A DNA stretch of 64,000 bases, taken from assembly GCF_000497045.1 (NCBI RefSeq), contig NW_015961959.1:1178001-1242000 (forward strand). Direction: 5' to 3'. Shown in pieces: positions 18,114 through 27,310 of this stretch; position 1 is the first letter of the stretch, and every line of letters starts with the position of its first letter. A program made the translations under genes and the position numbers. The notes under the pieces were generated by a model, which saw only the letters and a list, made by a program, of their open reading frames with translations, was not told the origin of the DNA and ran no database searches. Source of the DNA: Kalmanozyma brasiliensis GHG001 (taxonomy: Eukaryota; Basidiomycota; Ustilaginomycetes; Ustilaginales).

Positions 18114-19873
18114 GCTGACGTGTCGCTCGCTGCTGATGGCTGCGACGCTGTTCTGGCGTTACTGCATTGCTTGAGCTTCGGTGATAGGTCGCAGATGACT
18201 AGCAAGCCGCTGATGCTGCCGTAGGATGGCGCTGTCTAGAGGCTGAACATGGGAGAATCTCGCGTACGCAGGATGCTGAGAAGAAGTGCGTTGGATGTCC
18301 GTGCGAGAAGGTCGTTCTGTCGGAAGTCGGTGTTGAAAATATACAAGTTTGTTAGGTCGGCGAATGTCAAAAAACAGTGCGTGGGCCGGAGAATTTTGCT
18401 GACTGCAAGCAAAGAAATTCGCCGGCGATGACACTTGTCTCGACTTGGCGTACACTGCAAGAAAAGCTTCTCGGGATTTGCCGGCCATGCAGCATCCTTG
18501 GGACCGTCGAATGAAGGAGGAGACCTGCTTCGACATGTTCGCTGTCGCGTCACCGGTCTTGTGCTTTGTGGATGTGCCTCAAGTGGCCCAGACGGAAGAA
18601 GCTCGGCGAGATTGATCACGAGCTTGATGCACGTCCTCGGTTGGCCACGCCGACTGGTACGGCCGTTCCGACCTTGCTTCCCACGTCCGTCAGCCGCCTC
18701 TCTATGTCTTACCTTTCCAACGGAGTACAGCCGACTGCTTCTCACCGTCCCTGACTTGGCGCGGCCACGCTGTTCTCGTAGCAAAATCGCCAAGATCCGA
18801 AAGGCTCTTGGGACGAAAATGAGAGGCAACGTCGCATGAATCGACTCGAAAGTTTTGTGGCAACTCGGCCAGCTGCCGATGCATTGTCTTCTGACCTTTT
18901 CATAGCATGGACCGGACCTTGAATCTAGCGCTCGAGCGTTCTTCTGAGTGCGTGACTTCATTCATGAAAGAGCTTTCCTTTGTTTCGGTCGGAAATTTAT
19001 CCAGGATGCACAATTCTTACGGGATGGTTCATCCGAAATTCGTCACCGCCAAGCGTCACGCACCTGTGAAGGGCCCTCGGCAGCGGTAAGAGACAGCTTC
19101 CGACCCTGGAAAAGGTGACTGATGATTGCAGTGGGAAAATTTTGGCCGGTCTGACCGGCTCTTCCGGACGCTGGTGGCTTCATCATTGGTTCTCGGCGTG
19201 GGAAGCTGGTCATGAGGGACAAGCTGAGCTGACTGTTGCTGCCCCTCAGGTATTGCTTCGCCAAGGAACACTGCCCCTCGAAGCGTCATCAGCTCCAGCT
19301 TTCGGACCTGGCCCGCTCACTTTGACGCTGGAAGCCGAGCAAGACCCTGAACTCGCTCGGCTCACACACTCAGGCACAGGTGATGCTATTGGCTGCTAGC
19401 AAGATCACACGCTAGGTTGAGCATGTTCGGCGAAATCTTCGAGAGTGTCCTCTCCAAGGCAGAAGCTCAGCCGCCAATGAGCTTCCTCTTCGCTCGTCTC
19501 CGCCCATGTGATGGCAACGCAGGGCTTTGCGGCCCTTCTCCTTGACTCTTGACCCCCAAGACGATTGAAGCATCGCAACAGCTAGCTCGGCAGCCCAGCA
19601 GGCAGCCCTTTCCCTTTCGAGCGTTGGTATCTAAGCCTGTCGAGACAGCTCTTCGGCTCTTCTCGCGAGACCCTCCTAGAGTCCCTGTTCTGCGGAGTGC
19701 TGCCTCTCCCCAGACTCCCAACACTGGGAGACTCCTCCTTCCTATATCAAGGGGCATTAACCCCCACTTCGTACCTCCAAGCACCTGACATCCATTCTGT
19801 CAGCGGGACTCCTACCTCTTCCCTCGACAGCCGCCAACACCTTTCGTTGGCCGAGACATCGGTCTTCGTCAGC
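18114..19873. other. intergenic region, about 1.75 kb, divergent promoters
   Basis: This lies between the SNARE gene (minus) and the aquaglyceroporin gene (plus). No frame shows a recognisable domain. A CTATATC element lies at 19742-19748, about 125 bp upstream of the aquaglyceroporin ATG. An undetected 5' exon of the SNARE could lie at the left end. Confidence 0.45.
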
Positions 19874-21733
19874 ATGCGCTCTCGCCGCTCCAGTCTGGTC
19901 GGTGATCGTTCTCGGCGGTCCAGTATGACCGCCGACACTCCACTCCCAACAGCCGCCGACATCGCTGTCCCCATCGAGCTCAGTCTTCCCCACTGCAGCA
20001 GTGCAGCCAGCAGCGCCAACAACAGCCAGGTTGACCTCACCGGTCATCACATCTACCTTCCCGACCATGCTGCCGGCTCCTCATCTCAAGGCCGCTTGTA
20101 CCAGCTCAGCCAAGTAGCACCTCACGAGCCGGTCACAGGTGGAGTGATCAAGGACACCAAGACGGGCAAGCACTACGCCAAGCGACCCGTCACCAAGCCC
20201 GCCTACTCCCTTGGTCACACCACCGGCGCGCCCGTCGTCGCTGCGCAGCTCAACCGTAGCACAGGCCGCATCGGTCTCGGCCACGCCTTCCCGACCGAAG
20301 AGCAGACACGTCAGTACAAGGCGGAGAAGGCGGCTCGCAAGTCGAACAACGGCTCAGGCACGAGGTCTCCTTCCATTGTCGGCAGTGCTGGAGCACATCG
20401 GGCAAGCATGGACGTCAACACAATGGAGGGGCGAACGCAGCTCTTCTCTCAGTTGCGCGAGCTGATTCACGAAGAGTTTGCGAAAGCCAATCGCGGTCAG
20501 ACCGAGGAGTTGAGGAAGCATGTCCAGCAGGCAAATTTGGAGCAGAGACAGCATTTTGAGGACCACATTGAAGATGTCAAAGAGATCATTGCTACCGAAC
20601 CGCCTCAGACGACACAATCACAAGAGGAGATCCGGTCAGAACAGGATGTTTCCGAGAAGGCGAAGGAGACGGGTACTGCCGCCACAGACATCACGACCCT
20701 CGACAGCGACCAAAAGCCCGAGTACGGCCGCAAGGGCAGCGAAGGCACGCTGTTCGTCGACCAGCACGGCGAGGTCGTCAAGGACCCTGAACCAGTCGAG
20801 CGTGGCTACTCCCCCGACGAAGAGTCCGATGATGCAGACTTTGCTTTTCCCAACCGCTGGGCCGCGATCCGCTACAAGTTCCGCGAGCCGTTCGCCGAAT
20901 TTCTCGGCTGCTTCATGCTCATGGTCTTCGGCAACGGCATCAACTGTCAAGTGACCCTCTCGGCGCTCTACGACCCCACCGCACCCAAAGGCGATTACCT
21001 CTCGATCTCGTTCGGCTGGGGTGTAGGTGTCGCCATGGGTGTCTGGGTCGCTGGTGGCATCTCGGGTGGCATGATCAACCCGGCGGTAACCATTGCGCTG
21101 GCGATCTTCCGCAAGTTTCCGTGGAAGAAGGTGCCCGTCTACATCGTCGCTCAGATCCTTGGCTGTCTGGTCGGCTCGCTCTGCGTCTACGGCCTCTACG
21201 TCAATCCCATCCGCATCGTCGACCCGGGTCAGACGGAGACCACTGCAGCACTGTTCACCACCTATCCAGCCGAATTCCTCCGTCAGCCGTCGACACGCAT
21301 GAGCTCGTTCTACAACGAATTCTTTGCGTCCGCCATCCTGCTGATCGTCATCTTGGCGATTGGCGATTCGAGCAACACGCCGCCGCCGGACGGGCTGGCG
21401 CCCCTGGTGCTGCTCTGGCTCGTCTGGGGTCTCGGCGCGTGTCTCGGCTGGCAGACCGCCTACGCGGTCAACCCAGCGAGAGATCTGGGCCCGAGATTGA
21501 TGCTGTATATCGTTGGCTACTCGCCCGATCTGCTCTGGACCTTCAATGCGTGGTACTGGCTCTGGACGCCTATTATCGCCGTCTGCTCCGGTGCTATCAT
21601 GGGATGTCTCATTTACGATGGCCTCATCTACACCGGTGGGGACTCGCCGCTCAACAAGAAATCCAAGAAGGGCGCAGCGGCGCTCGGTCCGGGGTCCAAG
21701 GACAAGATGCCTGCTGCCATCAGTCCCGCTTGA
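19874..21733 (+). CDS. aquaglyceroporin, FPS1-like, with long N-terminal extension
   Basis: The first true ATG is at 19874; the frame is open further upstream but only with non-ATG starts. The protein has 619 residues. Residues 1 to about 335 are a hydrophilic cytosolic extension with RRSS motifs near the start and a coiled segment (LRKHVQQANLEQRQHFEDHI). The MIP channel occupies about 340-590 with six helices. The two half-helices carry canonical NPA motifs: INPAVTIA (Asn 402) and VNPARDLGPRL (Asn 533). The Asp after NPAR marks a glycerol-conducting aquaglyceroporin rather than a water-only channel. Family knowledge: Fps1-type channels export glycerol and are gated by their terminal extensions during osmotic change. 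The RRSS sites could be kinase targets (inference). Confidence 0.9.
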   Translation: MRSRRSSLVGDRSRRSSMTADTPLPTAADIAVPIELSLPHCSSAASSANNSQVDLTGHHIYLPDHAAGSSSQGRLYQLSQVAPHEPVTGGVIKDTKTGKHYAKRPVTKPAYSLGHTTGAPVVAAQLNRSTGRIGLGHAFPTEEQTRQYKAEKAARKSNNGSGTRSPSIVGSAGAHRASMDVNTMEGRTQLFSQLRELIHEEFAKANRGQTEELRKHVQQANLEQRQHFEDHIEDVKEIIATEPPQTTQSQEEIRSEQDVSEKAKETGTAATDITTLDSDQKPEYGRKGSEGTLFVDQHGEVVKDPEPVERGYSPDEESDDADFAFPNRWAAIRYKFREPFAEFLGCFMLMVFGNGINCQVTLSALYDPTAPKGDYLSISFGWGVGVAMGVWVAGGISGGMINPAVTIALAIFRKFPWKKVPVYIVAQILGCLVGSLCVYGLYVNPIRIVDPGQTETTAALFTTYPAEFLRQPSTRMSSFYNEFFASAILLIVILAIGDSSNTPPPDGLAPLVLLWLVWGLGACLGWQTAYAVNPARDLGPRLMLYIVGYSPDLLWTFNAWYWLWTPIIAVCSGAIMGCLIYDGLIYTGGDSPLNKKSKKGAAALGPGSKDKMPAAISPA

Positions 21734-21786
21734 AAGCTACCACCACATGTATTCCTAGCTCTTGCATTGCTTCTTCTCGCATCCAG

Positions 21787-24700
21787 TCAGACGTCACCAT
21801 CCTCAATGCCAGTCCATGCATCCTGAACAGCAGCCGACCTCTGCGCCTTCGAATCGAACAGCCCCGAGAGGTACGTATGAACCAGACTCGAATCCTCCAA
21901 GCTCTTGCCCAGTCTCGCCTTCTGGTACGTGTACGGGCAGTCGAAGCTGACGCACTCGACGGCGCCGGGTCGCTCCATGCCCGCGCAGGTCGAGCAGATG
22001 CGATCGATTGCGCTTGCCTGCGACTCGAGCTTGTGCAGTTTCGCCGAGACGGCGTGTATGCTCTCGCCGGGCGACTGGCGGCAGTCGAGGCAGACGAGCG
22101 CCTCCGTTCGGGTGGAGCAAAGGAGACACGTCTCGGTTGCGTAGTGCGAGTTGAGCGTCGTCACCGCCGTGCTGCTTCTGGAGGGTTTTGGCGACGATGA
22201 TGGCGCATCTGCATCGACAGCGTCCGACTGTTGGGCTAGGACAGCGGACAGCAGCGCGGCAGTGGGCCGCTTGTTCCAGTACGCATTGTTGGGTTTAGGC
22301 ATCTCGTGAAACCACGACTCCACGTCGGCGCCGAGCAGGTTGAACACGCGCGCCAGCGGCGGGATGATCGTCCGGGTGATGTAGTACAGCGCATTGATCT
22401 GCAGCTGTGGGTTCTTGAGGAAGGCTTCCGGGGACACGGCTTGCTGGTTCAGCTTGGCCCGTGGTTCACCCTGCGAGATGATGTAGGGCACGCGCTCGCC
22501 GTACTGCGGCTCCGACCGTGGGTCCGCCAGCATGCGCCGCGATGACACGGCTGCTCCTGGAGGCGGCGCTACTTTGTCGCTGTACGACCCGAGCCGGACT
22601 TCTTTGGCAAAGATGAAGTCCTGTGGGCTAACGCGACCCTCGAGGATCTTGCGCCACTGACGCTGGAGGTAGCTCTTGACAATGCTCAGATCCCGAGAGC
22701 GGAAGAGGATGCGGATGCACGCTTCGAGCATCCGCTGAATGGCGGGGTGGAAGTCACGGCGTACCGTCTCGATTCCCTTCGCGTCGAAACCGGGCTCGCG
22801 TTCGTCGAGCGTCTCGTACTTGAAGCCGACATAGCGCTTCTTGGCTAACAGGACAGAGGGCAGATAGACCTTTTCAAACTTGAGCTTGACAGGTCGCGGG
22901 TTGAGACTAGTCACCTTGTCAGCGATCGTATTGCCCAGCTTGAAGGCTTCGTCTTTGGTTCTGCCGGGAAGGTATACGAAGAGAGAGTCGGTGTCGCCAT
23001 AGACCACCTGGGCGCCCCACTCTTCCGTGCCGTTGATGAGATCCATCGCTTTCTCCAGTGTCTCCCTCCCCGTCTGCACGATCGCATCTGCAATCTCGAC
23101 GCACGGCATGCGCCCCGAAAAGCTTGCCGAAGTGTAGCCGTACGTGACATTCGCAAGCAGCTTGAGCGAGAGCTGCCTTGCGTTCTGAATGCGTTGGAAC
23201 GCCTTGTCCGCCTTGGTGCCCTTCATCGATGCCTTGACCATGACACGCGTGTCGAGGATCTCTGAGAGCATCTTTGCGAGAAGCGACTTGCGCACACTCG
23301 GCTTGACAAAGAGCAAGCCGTTGCTGGAGATGTTGACGTCCTTTTCCAGCAGACTGAGCAGGCCTTTAGGTGGCGCATAATCAGTGACACCAAACTTACT
23401 CGTACCCTTGAAGCCCGCCACGCGACCCAGGCAAGTCGAGTAGCACAGATTGTACGCAATCATGATCGACGGGTAGAGCGATTGGAAGTCCAACACGATC
23501 AGCGGACCCTTGTAAAACGCTGACTGCGGTTCCATGATGAGCGGTAGACACTCCGCTGCGTTCTGCTTGCCCACCTGCGCCCGGCTCGGCGAGATGAGCA
23601 CAAAGTTCTCCGGCTTCGCAATCCGAAGCATGATGCTCTCAACCTTGAATTGACTTCCGCGCGAAATGACCGAAAAGAAGTCGATGCCGTAGATCCTCGC
23701 GAATTCGGCGGTACGCAGCACGAACTCGGACTCGGCAATGATCTCGAGCTCCAGCTCGACCATATCCACATAATACAGGATCGCCTTGCGGATGAGCTCG
23801 GCCCGTCCCGACTTGAACCACTGCGTGAGCGTCTGGTGCGAAAATTTGGGTATACGACGGTGAAGCAGATGATAGCAGACGTTTTCGAGTGTGTAGAGGT
23901 TGAGGGTCAGCTCGCCCTTCATGAGCCTCCAGAGGTTGAGTGTGTGACGGCCCGTGATGCGCAAGGCGGACGATTGGGTATATGCGTAGTTGTCCGACTT
24001 GCCACCTGCTCGGCCGGTGTTGTGGACGATTGAGCGTCCAATCTGAGGCACGAGGTCGAAGTCGTACTCTTTGCTCGCTCGCTCGATGATGTAGCCCCAA
24101 GACGAGGAATGGATTTCCCAACCGACAATGATCTCGGGGTCAAAGGCGCGCACGAGGTCGATAAGCGTGTTGAAGAGCTCCAGCTCGTCCTCAACCACTT
24201 CGACTGCCAGATGCGAGAGTCCGAGACGGTCCACGCTCATGTCCTCTCCAGCGACGATGATGAGGCCTGTGCGAAGATCTGGTCGACTGCCAGTGTCCTG
24301 CAGATTCTCATCTTCGTTCTGAAACGAGTAGATGATCGACTGAATTGCATCGAATGCTGGGTCTGGGAACAGCACGCCACGCGTCGTTGTGAGCACTTCG
24401 ACCGCGAGCGTAGTCATGTGCTGTTTGTCGCGCATCACCAGTGTTGTTGCCTTGTGCTGCGAGATTTTGAAGCCAAAGTCGTTGGACTGCGTCAGTCGCT
24501 CGATCTGCGAGAGTAGCCGGGCACGTCGTCGCCTGGAGCGTTGCTTTTCGACGATCTTTTCCTTCTGCCGCCAGGCCCGAGCCTCGAGCATGGTGGGCGG
24601 TGGAGGACCGTACTGCCAGTAGAGCCGTCGCACCGTTTTGGCTGACTGCGACGGAGCAACTTCCTCTACAGCCTTGTGCCAGTGCTCGAAAGAGCGCAAA

Positions 24701-26862
24701 TAGGGCAGAGTGCGAGACTGAAACTGAAACATGCGTCCGGCATATTCTCTCGGTCGAACAGGCACATCGTTCGGATCGCTGAAGAAAGGCTCCGGATGGA
24801 CTTGCCGTACGATGGAGAAGAGCGAAAAGGTCTCTACCACGGTGCGCAGTGACGGAGCTTGTTCGTGGAACGTGAGCAGTCGTTTCCGAGGTGCGCCATC
24901 GGACGGGACCAGCAAGGCGCTCGGCGCGCTTTTGGTCTTCTTCTCAACAGCGTCAGACCTTGAACGCCTCGAACGCTCCGAAGGCGAAGGCGAGGCCTCG
25001 GCGAATCGCACCCTAGTGGAACGCGCAGACTCCATGGCGTGTCCATAGCGACTGCCGTTGGTCCCATTGGTGCTGGTTGTACCGATTGTGCTCGTCGTGC
25101 CATTGGTGCTGATCGTCGAGCGATCGTGCTTGACTTGCTTGAACTTGCGCACGCTGTCCTCGTGGAACTCTTTGGACGGCCTGGACGAAGGACTCGCGGA
25201 GGGCGTGATGGCATCCTCCGGGAGCAATTCTGCATGTCGGCGCTTCTTCGGTGTGGACGAGGGGCTTTTGCTGAAGGTACTGCCAGTCGACATGTTTGAG
25301 TTGGACTGAGCGCTTTCGGTCCTTTGCCACTTGCGAGGCGTTCCCGGAGCGTCCACCTGTGTGTCGTTTGGATCCGGCACGTCCGCATCAGGGACGTCGT
25401 CTTCCTGATCTGAAGGCGGATCCGTGTTGGCTGCGACATCCTCCTTCTCAGCTTCTTGCAGTCGATGATTGAACTCTTGGCTTCTGAAGAATTTCGAGTC
25501 AAAGTCGTCCGTCGCCTCCTCCTTTGGCTGCGATAATGGAGTAGGGTCGGTGTGATCCGAGTCGACACGCTGCGACTGCGAGATGGCATGATGCAAATCG
25601 TACAGCTTGGAGGAAGCAGAAGGACCCGTGCGCTGGGAGTAGGGATCAGCGGCATGGATCTGATCTTGATACGGGTGAAACACCTCGACAGCATCGAATG
25701 TCGTCATGATGTACTGGTCCAGACCGGGTCGCTCAGTGAAGTGATTGGGATTGCGATCGCGTGGCAGGGTCTTATTCTTCTCGTCAATGAGCCTCTTTTC
25801 GAGCAGGAGTCGCATGCGATCCTCGGACATCCACGCTGGTGATTCTCCCGTTGCATAGGCTCGTGGATCGCGTGTCGGATCCTCGGTGGGTATAGATGCC
25901 GGGAGCCCAGCTGCGCTGCGTCGATTCTTTTCATCGTCCCACAGTCCAGACAGACTGGGGACGAGGATATTCTGGCTTGGCGAGGCGTTTGGCACCTCGT
26001 CAAAGCGGTTGTGAATGTCTCTTTGCTTGAGTCTGCGGCGATTGATGATCCAAGGAGCGCTTGCATCCGCTTCGATCTCGCAATGAGTTCCGCGGTGGAC
26101 CTCTTCCGACTGAACGTGGGCGTAGGGTATTGAGTTGCGATTCCAGATCCTGCTTCGGAAGTCGAGCGGCGAAGGTTCATCGCTTGCTATTGAGCTGCCA
26201 TCGGGGATGGGCAGTCGAAATCGGACATCGTCCAGGTCGAGATACTCGCAGCCGAAGATGTTGTAGTCGAGCATGAACTGCAGCTGATAGCGGATGTGGA
26301 TCTCGAAAGGCTGAAAGACGGTCTTCATGACGCCTCCCGATTCGAGAATGGCCGCAAGACGATAGTTGTGGGCCGGGTCTACGAACGAGATCTTGAGAAA
26401 GTAGGCGTAGCCGACATGATATCCGTAAAAGTTGATACCCTTGCAGAGGTGGATCGCGGCGATGAACTGGTTGGATTCCGGGTCGTCCTGATTGCGGCGG
26501 AGGGAGACGGCCATGGCAGCATTGAGTTCCCGACCGAGTCTGTGAATGTATCTGAGCACGTCATCCGGGTCGAGAGAGCCCTTGTACTGGATGTAGCAGT
26601 AGGGATAGACATTGTGAACGTGGACGCAAACGCGTTGGCCTGCCGGCGTAGCACCAAAGATGCGAAGGATGGGCACTTTGCGAAGGGTGAGACCCTCAGC
26701 ATTGAAGGCGCATTGCGTGCGATCGAGCGGACCGGGTATCGTCAGGACGTGATCGATGTTAATGAGACGCACACGGAAGAAGGGATCCGACGAAGCTGAG
26801 TCGATCTTTTCCGTCCGCTGCTGCTTGGCATCGCTGTGATCCGCGCCGTTCGGATCAGCCAT
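21787..26862 (-). CDS. REV3: DNA polymerase zeta catalytic subunit REV3
   Basis: This is one 1691-residue exon from ATG 26862. The N-terminal B-family region (VRLINIDHVLTIPGPLD; PVLRIFG-type motifs) is followed by a long disordered insert at about 340-640. That insert is rich in Ser and contains a short Asn-Gly-Thr repeat. The exonuclease-like fold and polymerase domain follow. Polymerase motif A is DFQSLYPSIMIAYN (Asp 1125) and motif C is YGDTDSLF (Asp 1290 and 1292). Two C-terminal cysteine clusters close the protein: CLLCSTRTEALVCLDC (CysA) and CSTCAGMERPGAVECVSFDC (CysB, the Fe-S cluster site that binds accessory subunits). Role: extends mismatched or lesion-containing primers in translesion synthesis. 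It is transcribed away from PMS1 across a 448-bp gap. Confidence 0.95.
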   Translation of the reverse strand: MADPNGADHSDAKQQRTEKIDSASSDPFFRVRLINIDHVLTIPGPLDRTQCAFNAEGLTLRKVPILRIFGATPAGQRVCVHVHNVYPYCYIQYKGSLDPDDVLRYIHRLGRELNAAMAVSLRRNQDDPESNQFIAAIHLCKGINFYGYHVGYAYFLKISFVDPAHNYRLAAILESGGVMKTVFQPFEIHIRYQLQFMLDYNIFGCEYLDLDDVRFRLPIPDGSSIASDEPSPLDFRSRIWNRNSIPYAHVQSEEVHRGTHCEIEADASAPWIINRRRLKQRDIHNRFDEVPNASPSQNILVPSLSGLWDDEKNRRSAAGLPASIPTEDPTRDPRAYATGESPAWMSEDRMRLLLEKRLIDEKNKTLPRDRNPNHFTERPGLDQYIMTTFDAVEVFHPYQDQIHAADPYSQRTGPSASSKLYDLHHAISQSQRVDSDHTDPTPLSQPKEEATDDFDSKFFRSQEFNHRLQEAEKEDVAANTDPPSDQEDDVPDADVPDPNDTQVDAPGTPRKWQRTESAQSNSNMSTGSTFSKSPSSTPKKRRHAELLPEDAITPSASPSSRPSKEFHEDSVRKFKQVKHDRSTISTNGTTSTIGTTSTNGTNGSRYGHAMESARSTRVRFAEASPSPSERSRRSRSDAVEKKTKSAPSALLVPSDGAPRKRLLTFHEQAPSLRTVVETFSLFSIVRQVHPEPFFSDPNDVPVRPREYAGRMFQFQSRTLPYLRSFEHWHKAVEEVAPSQSAKTVRRLYWQYGPPPPTMLEARAWRQKEKIVEKQRSRRRRARLLSQIERLTQSNDFGFKISQHKATTLVMRDKQHMTTLAVEVLTTTRGVLFPDPAFDAIQSIIYSFQNEDENLQDTGSRPDLRTGLIIVAGEDMSVDRLGLSHLAVEVVEDELELFNTLIDLVRAFDPEIIVGWEIHSSSWGYIIERASKEYDFDLVPQIGRSIVHNTGRAGGKSDNYAYTQSSALRITGRHTLNLWRLMKGELTLNLYTLENVCYHLLHRRIPKFSHQTLTQWFKSGRAELIRKAILYYVDMVELELEIIAESEFVLRTAEFARIYGIDFFSVISRGSQFKVESIMLRIAKPENFVLISPSRAQVGKQNAAECLPLIMEPQSAFYKGPLIVLDFQSLYPSIMIAYNLCYSTCLGRVAGFKGTSKFGVTDYAPPKGLLSLLEKDVNISSNGLLFVKPSVRKSLLAKMLSEILDTRVMVKASMKGTKADKAFQRIQNARQLSLKLLANVTYGYTSASFSGRMPCVEIADAIVQTGRETLEKAMDLINGTEEWGAQVVYGDTDSLFVYLPGRTKDEAFKLGNTIADKVTSLNPRPVKLKFEKVYLPSVLLAKKRYVGFKYETLDEREPGFDAKGIETVRRDFHPAIQRMLEACIRILFRSRDLSIVKSYLQRQWRKILEGRVSPQDFIFAKEVRLGSYSDKVAPPPGAAVSSRRMLADPRSEPQYGERVPYIISQGEPRAKLNQQAVSPEAFLKNPQLQINALYYITRTIIPPLARVFNLLGADVESWFHEMPKPNNAYWNKRPTAALLSAVLAQQSDAVDADAPSSSPKPSRSSTAVTTLNSHYATETCLLCSTRTEALVCLDCRQSPGESIHAVSAKLHKLESQASAIDRICSTCAGMERPGAVECVSFDCPYTYQKARLGKSLEDSSLVHTYLSGLFDSKAQRSAAVQDAWTGIEDGDV

Positions 26863-27310
26863 GGTGAAAGGGAGTGTAGCAAGCCCAAGAGCTGCCCCTT
26901 CATCGTTCCCGTTGAGTGGCCGCTGTGAAGCTGACTTGCGGACCTGCTTTCATGGCGATGTGAATCGCGATGTGGATGGAGGAGTCATGGTGAGGGAGCT
27001 GACTCGAAGATGTTGGAGGCTGAGTTGGTTCTCGTCAGGGTCCAACCCTCGACGGGGCTTGACGCTAGGTGGAGGCTCAGCGCACGGCTTAACACATTCA
27101 GAGAAAAGGACGCGGTACGCGATTGTGCTTTACGCCAAATCAGGGTCCAATCGGCTCCACTCGACCTTCGTTGCCGCGAAGAAGGTGACAACCACCGTGA
27201 CACTTCATTGACTCAGCCATCATTGCAGCTTCATCTCGGGCCGCAGACGTAACTGGATCCCACTGCAAGAGCTCTTTGCTTCTCACCATGAGCCTCCACA
27301 CAAAGCCGAC
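26863..27310. promoter_or_regulatory. bidirectional promoter region between REV3 and PMS1
   Basis: This 448-bp gap lies between the two divergent ATGs. No TATA box is obvious. The gap has no supported frame of its own and must hold both promoters and leaders. Confidence 0.55.

Noticed and set aside
19697..19873. Upstream in-frame extension of the aquaglyceroporin
   Set aside because: It lacks an ATG and spans the likely TATA element at 19742-19748.
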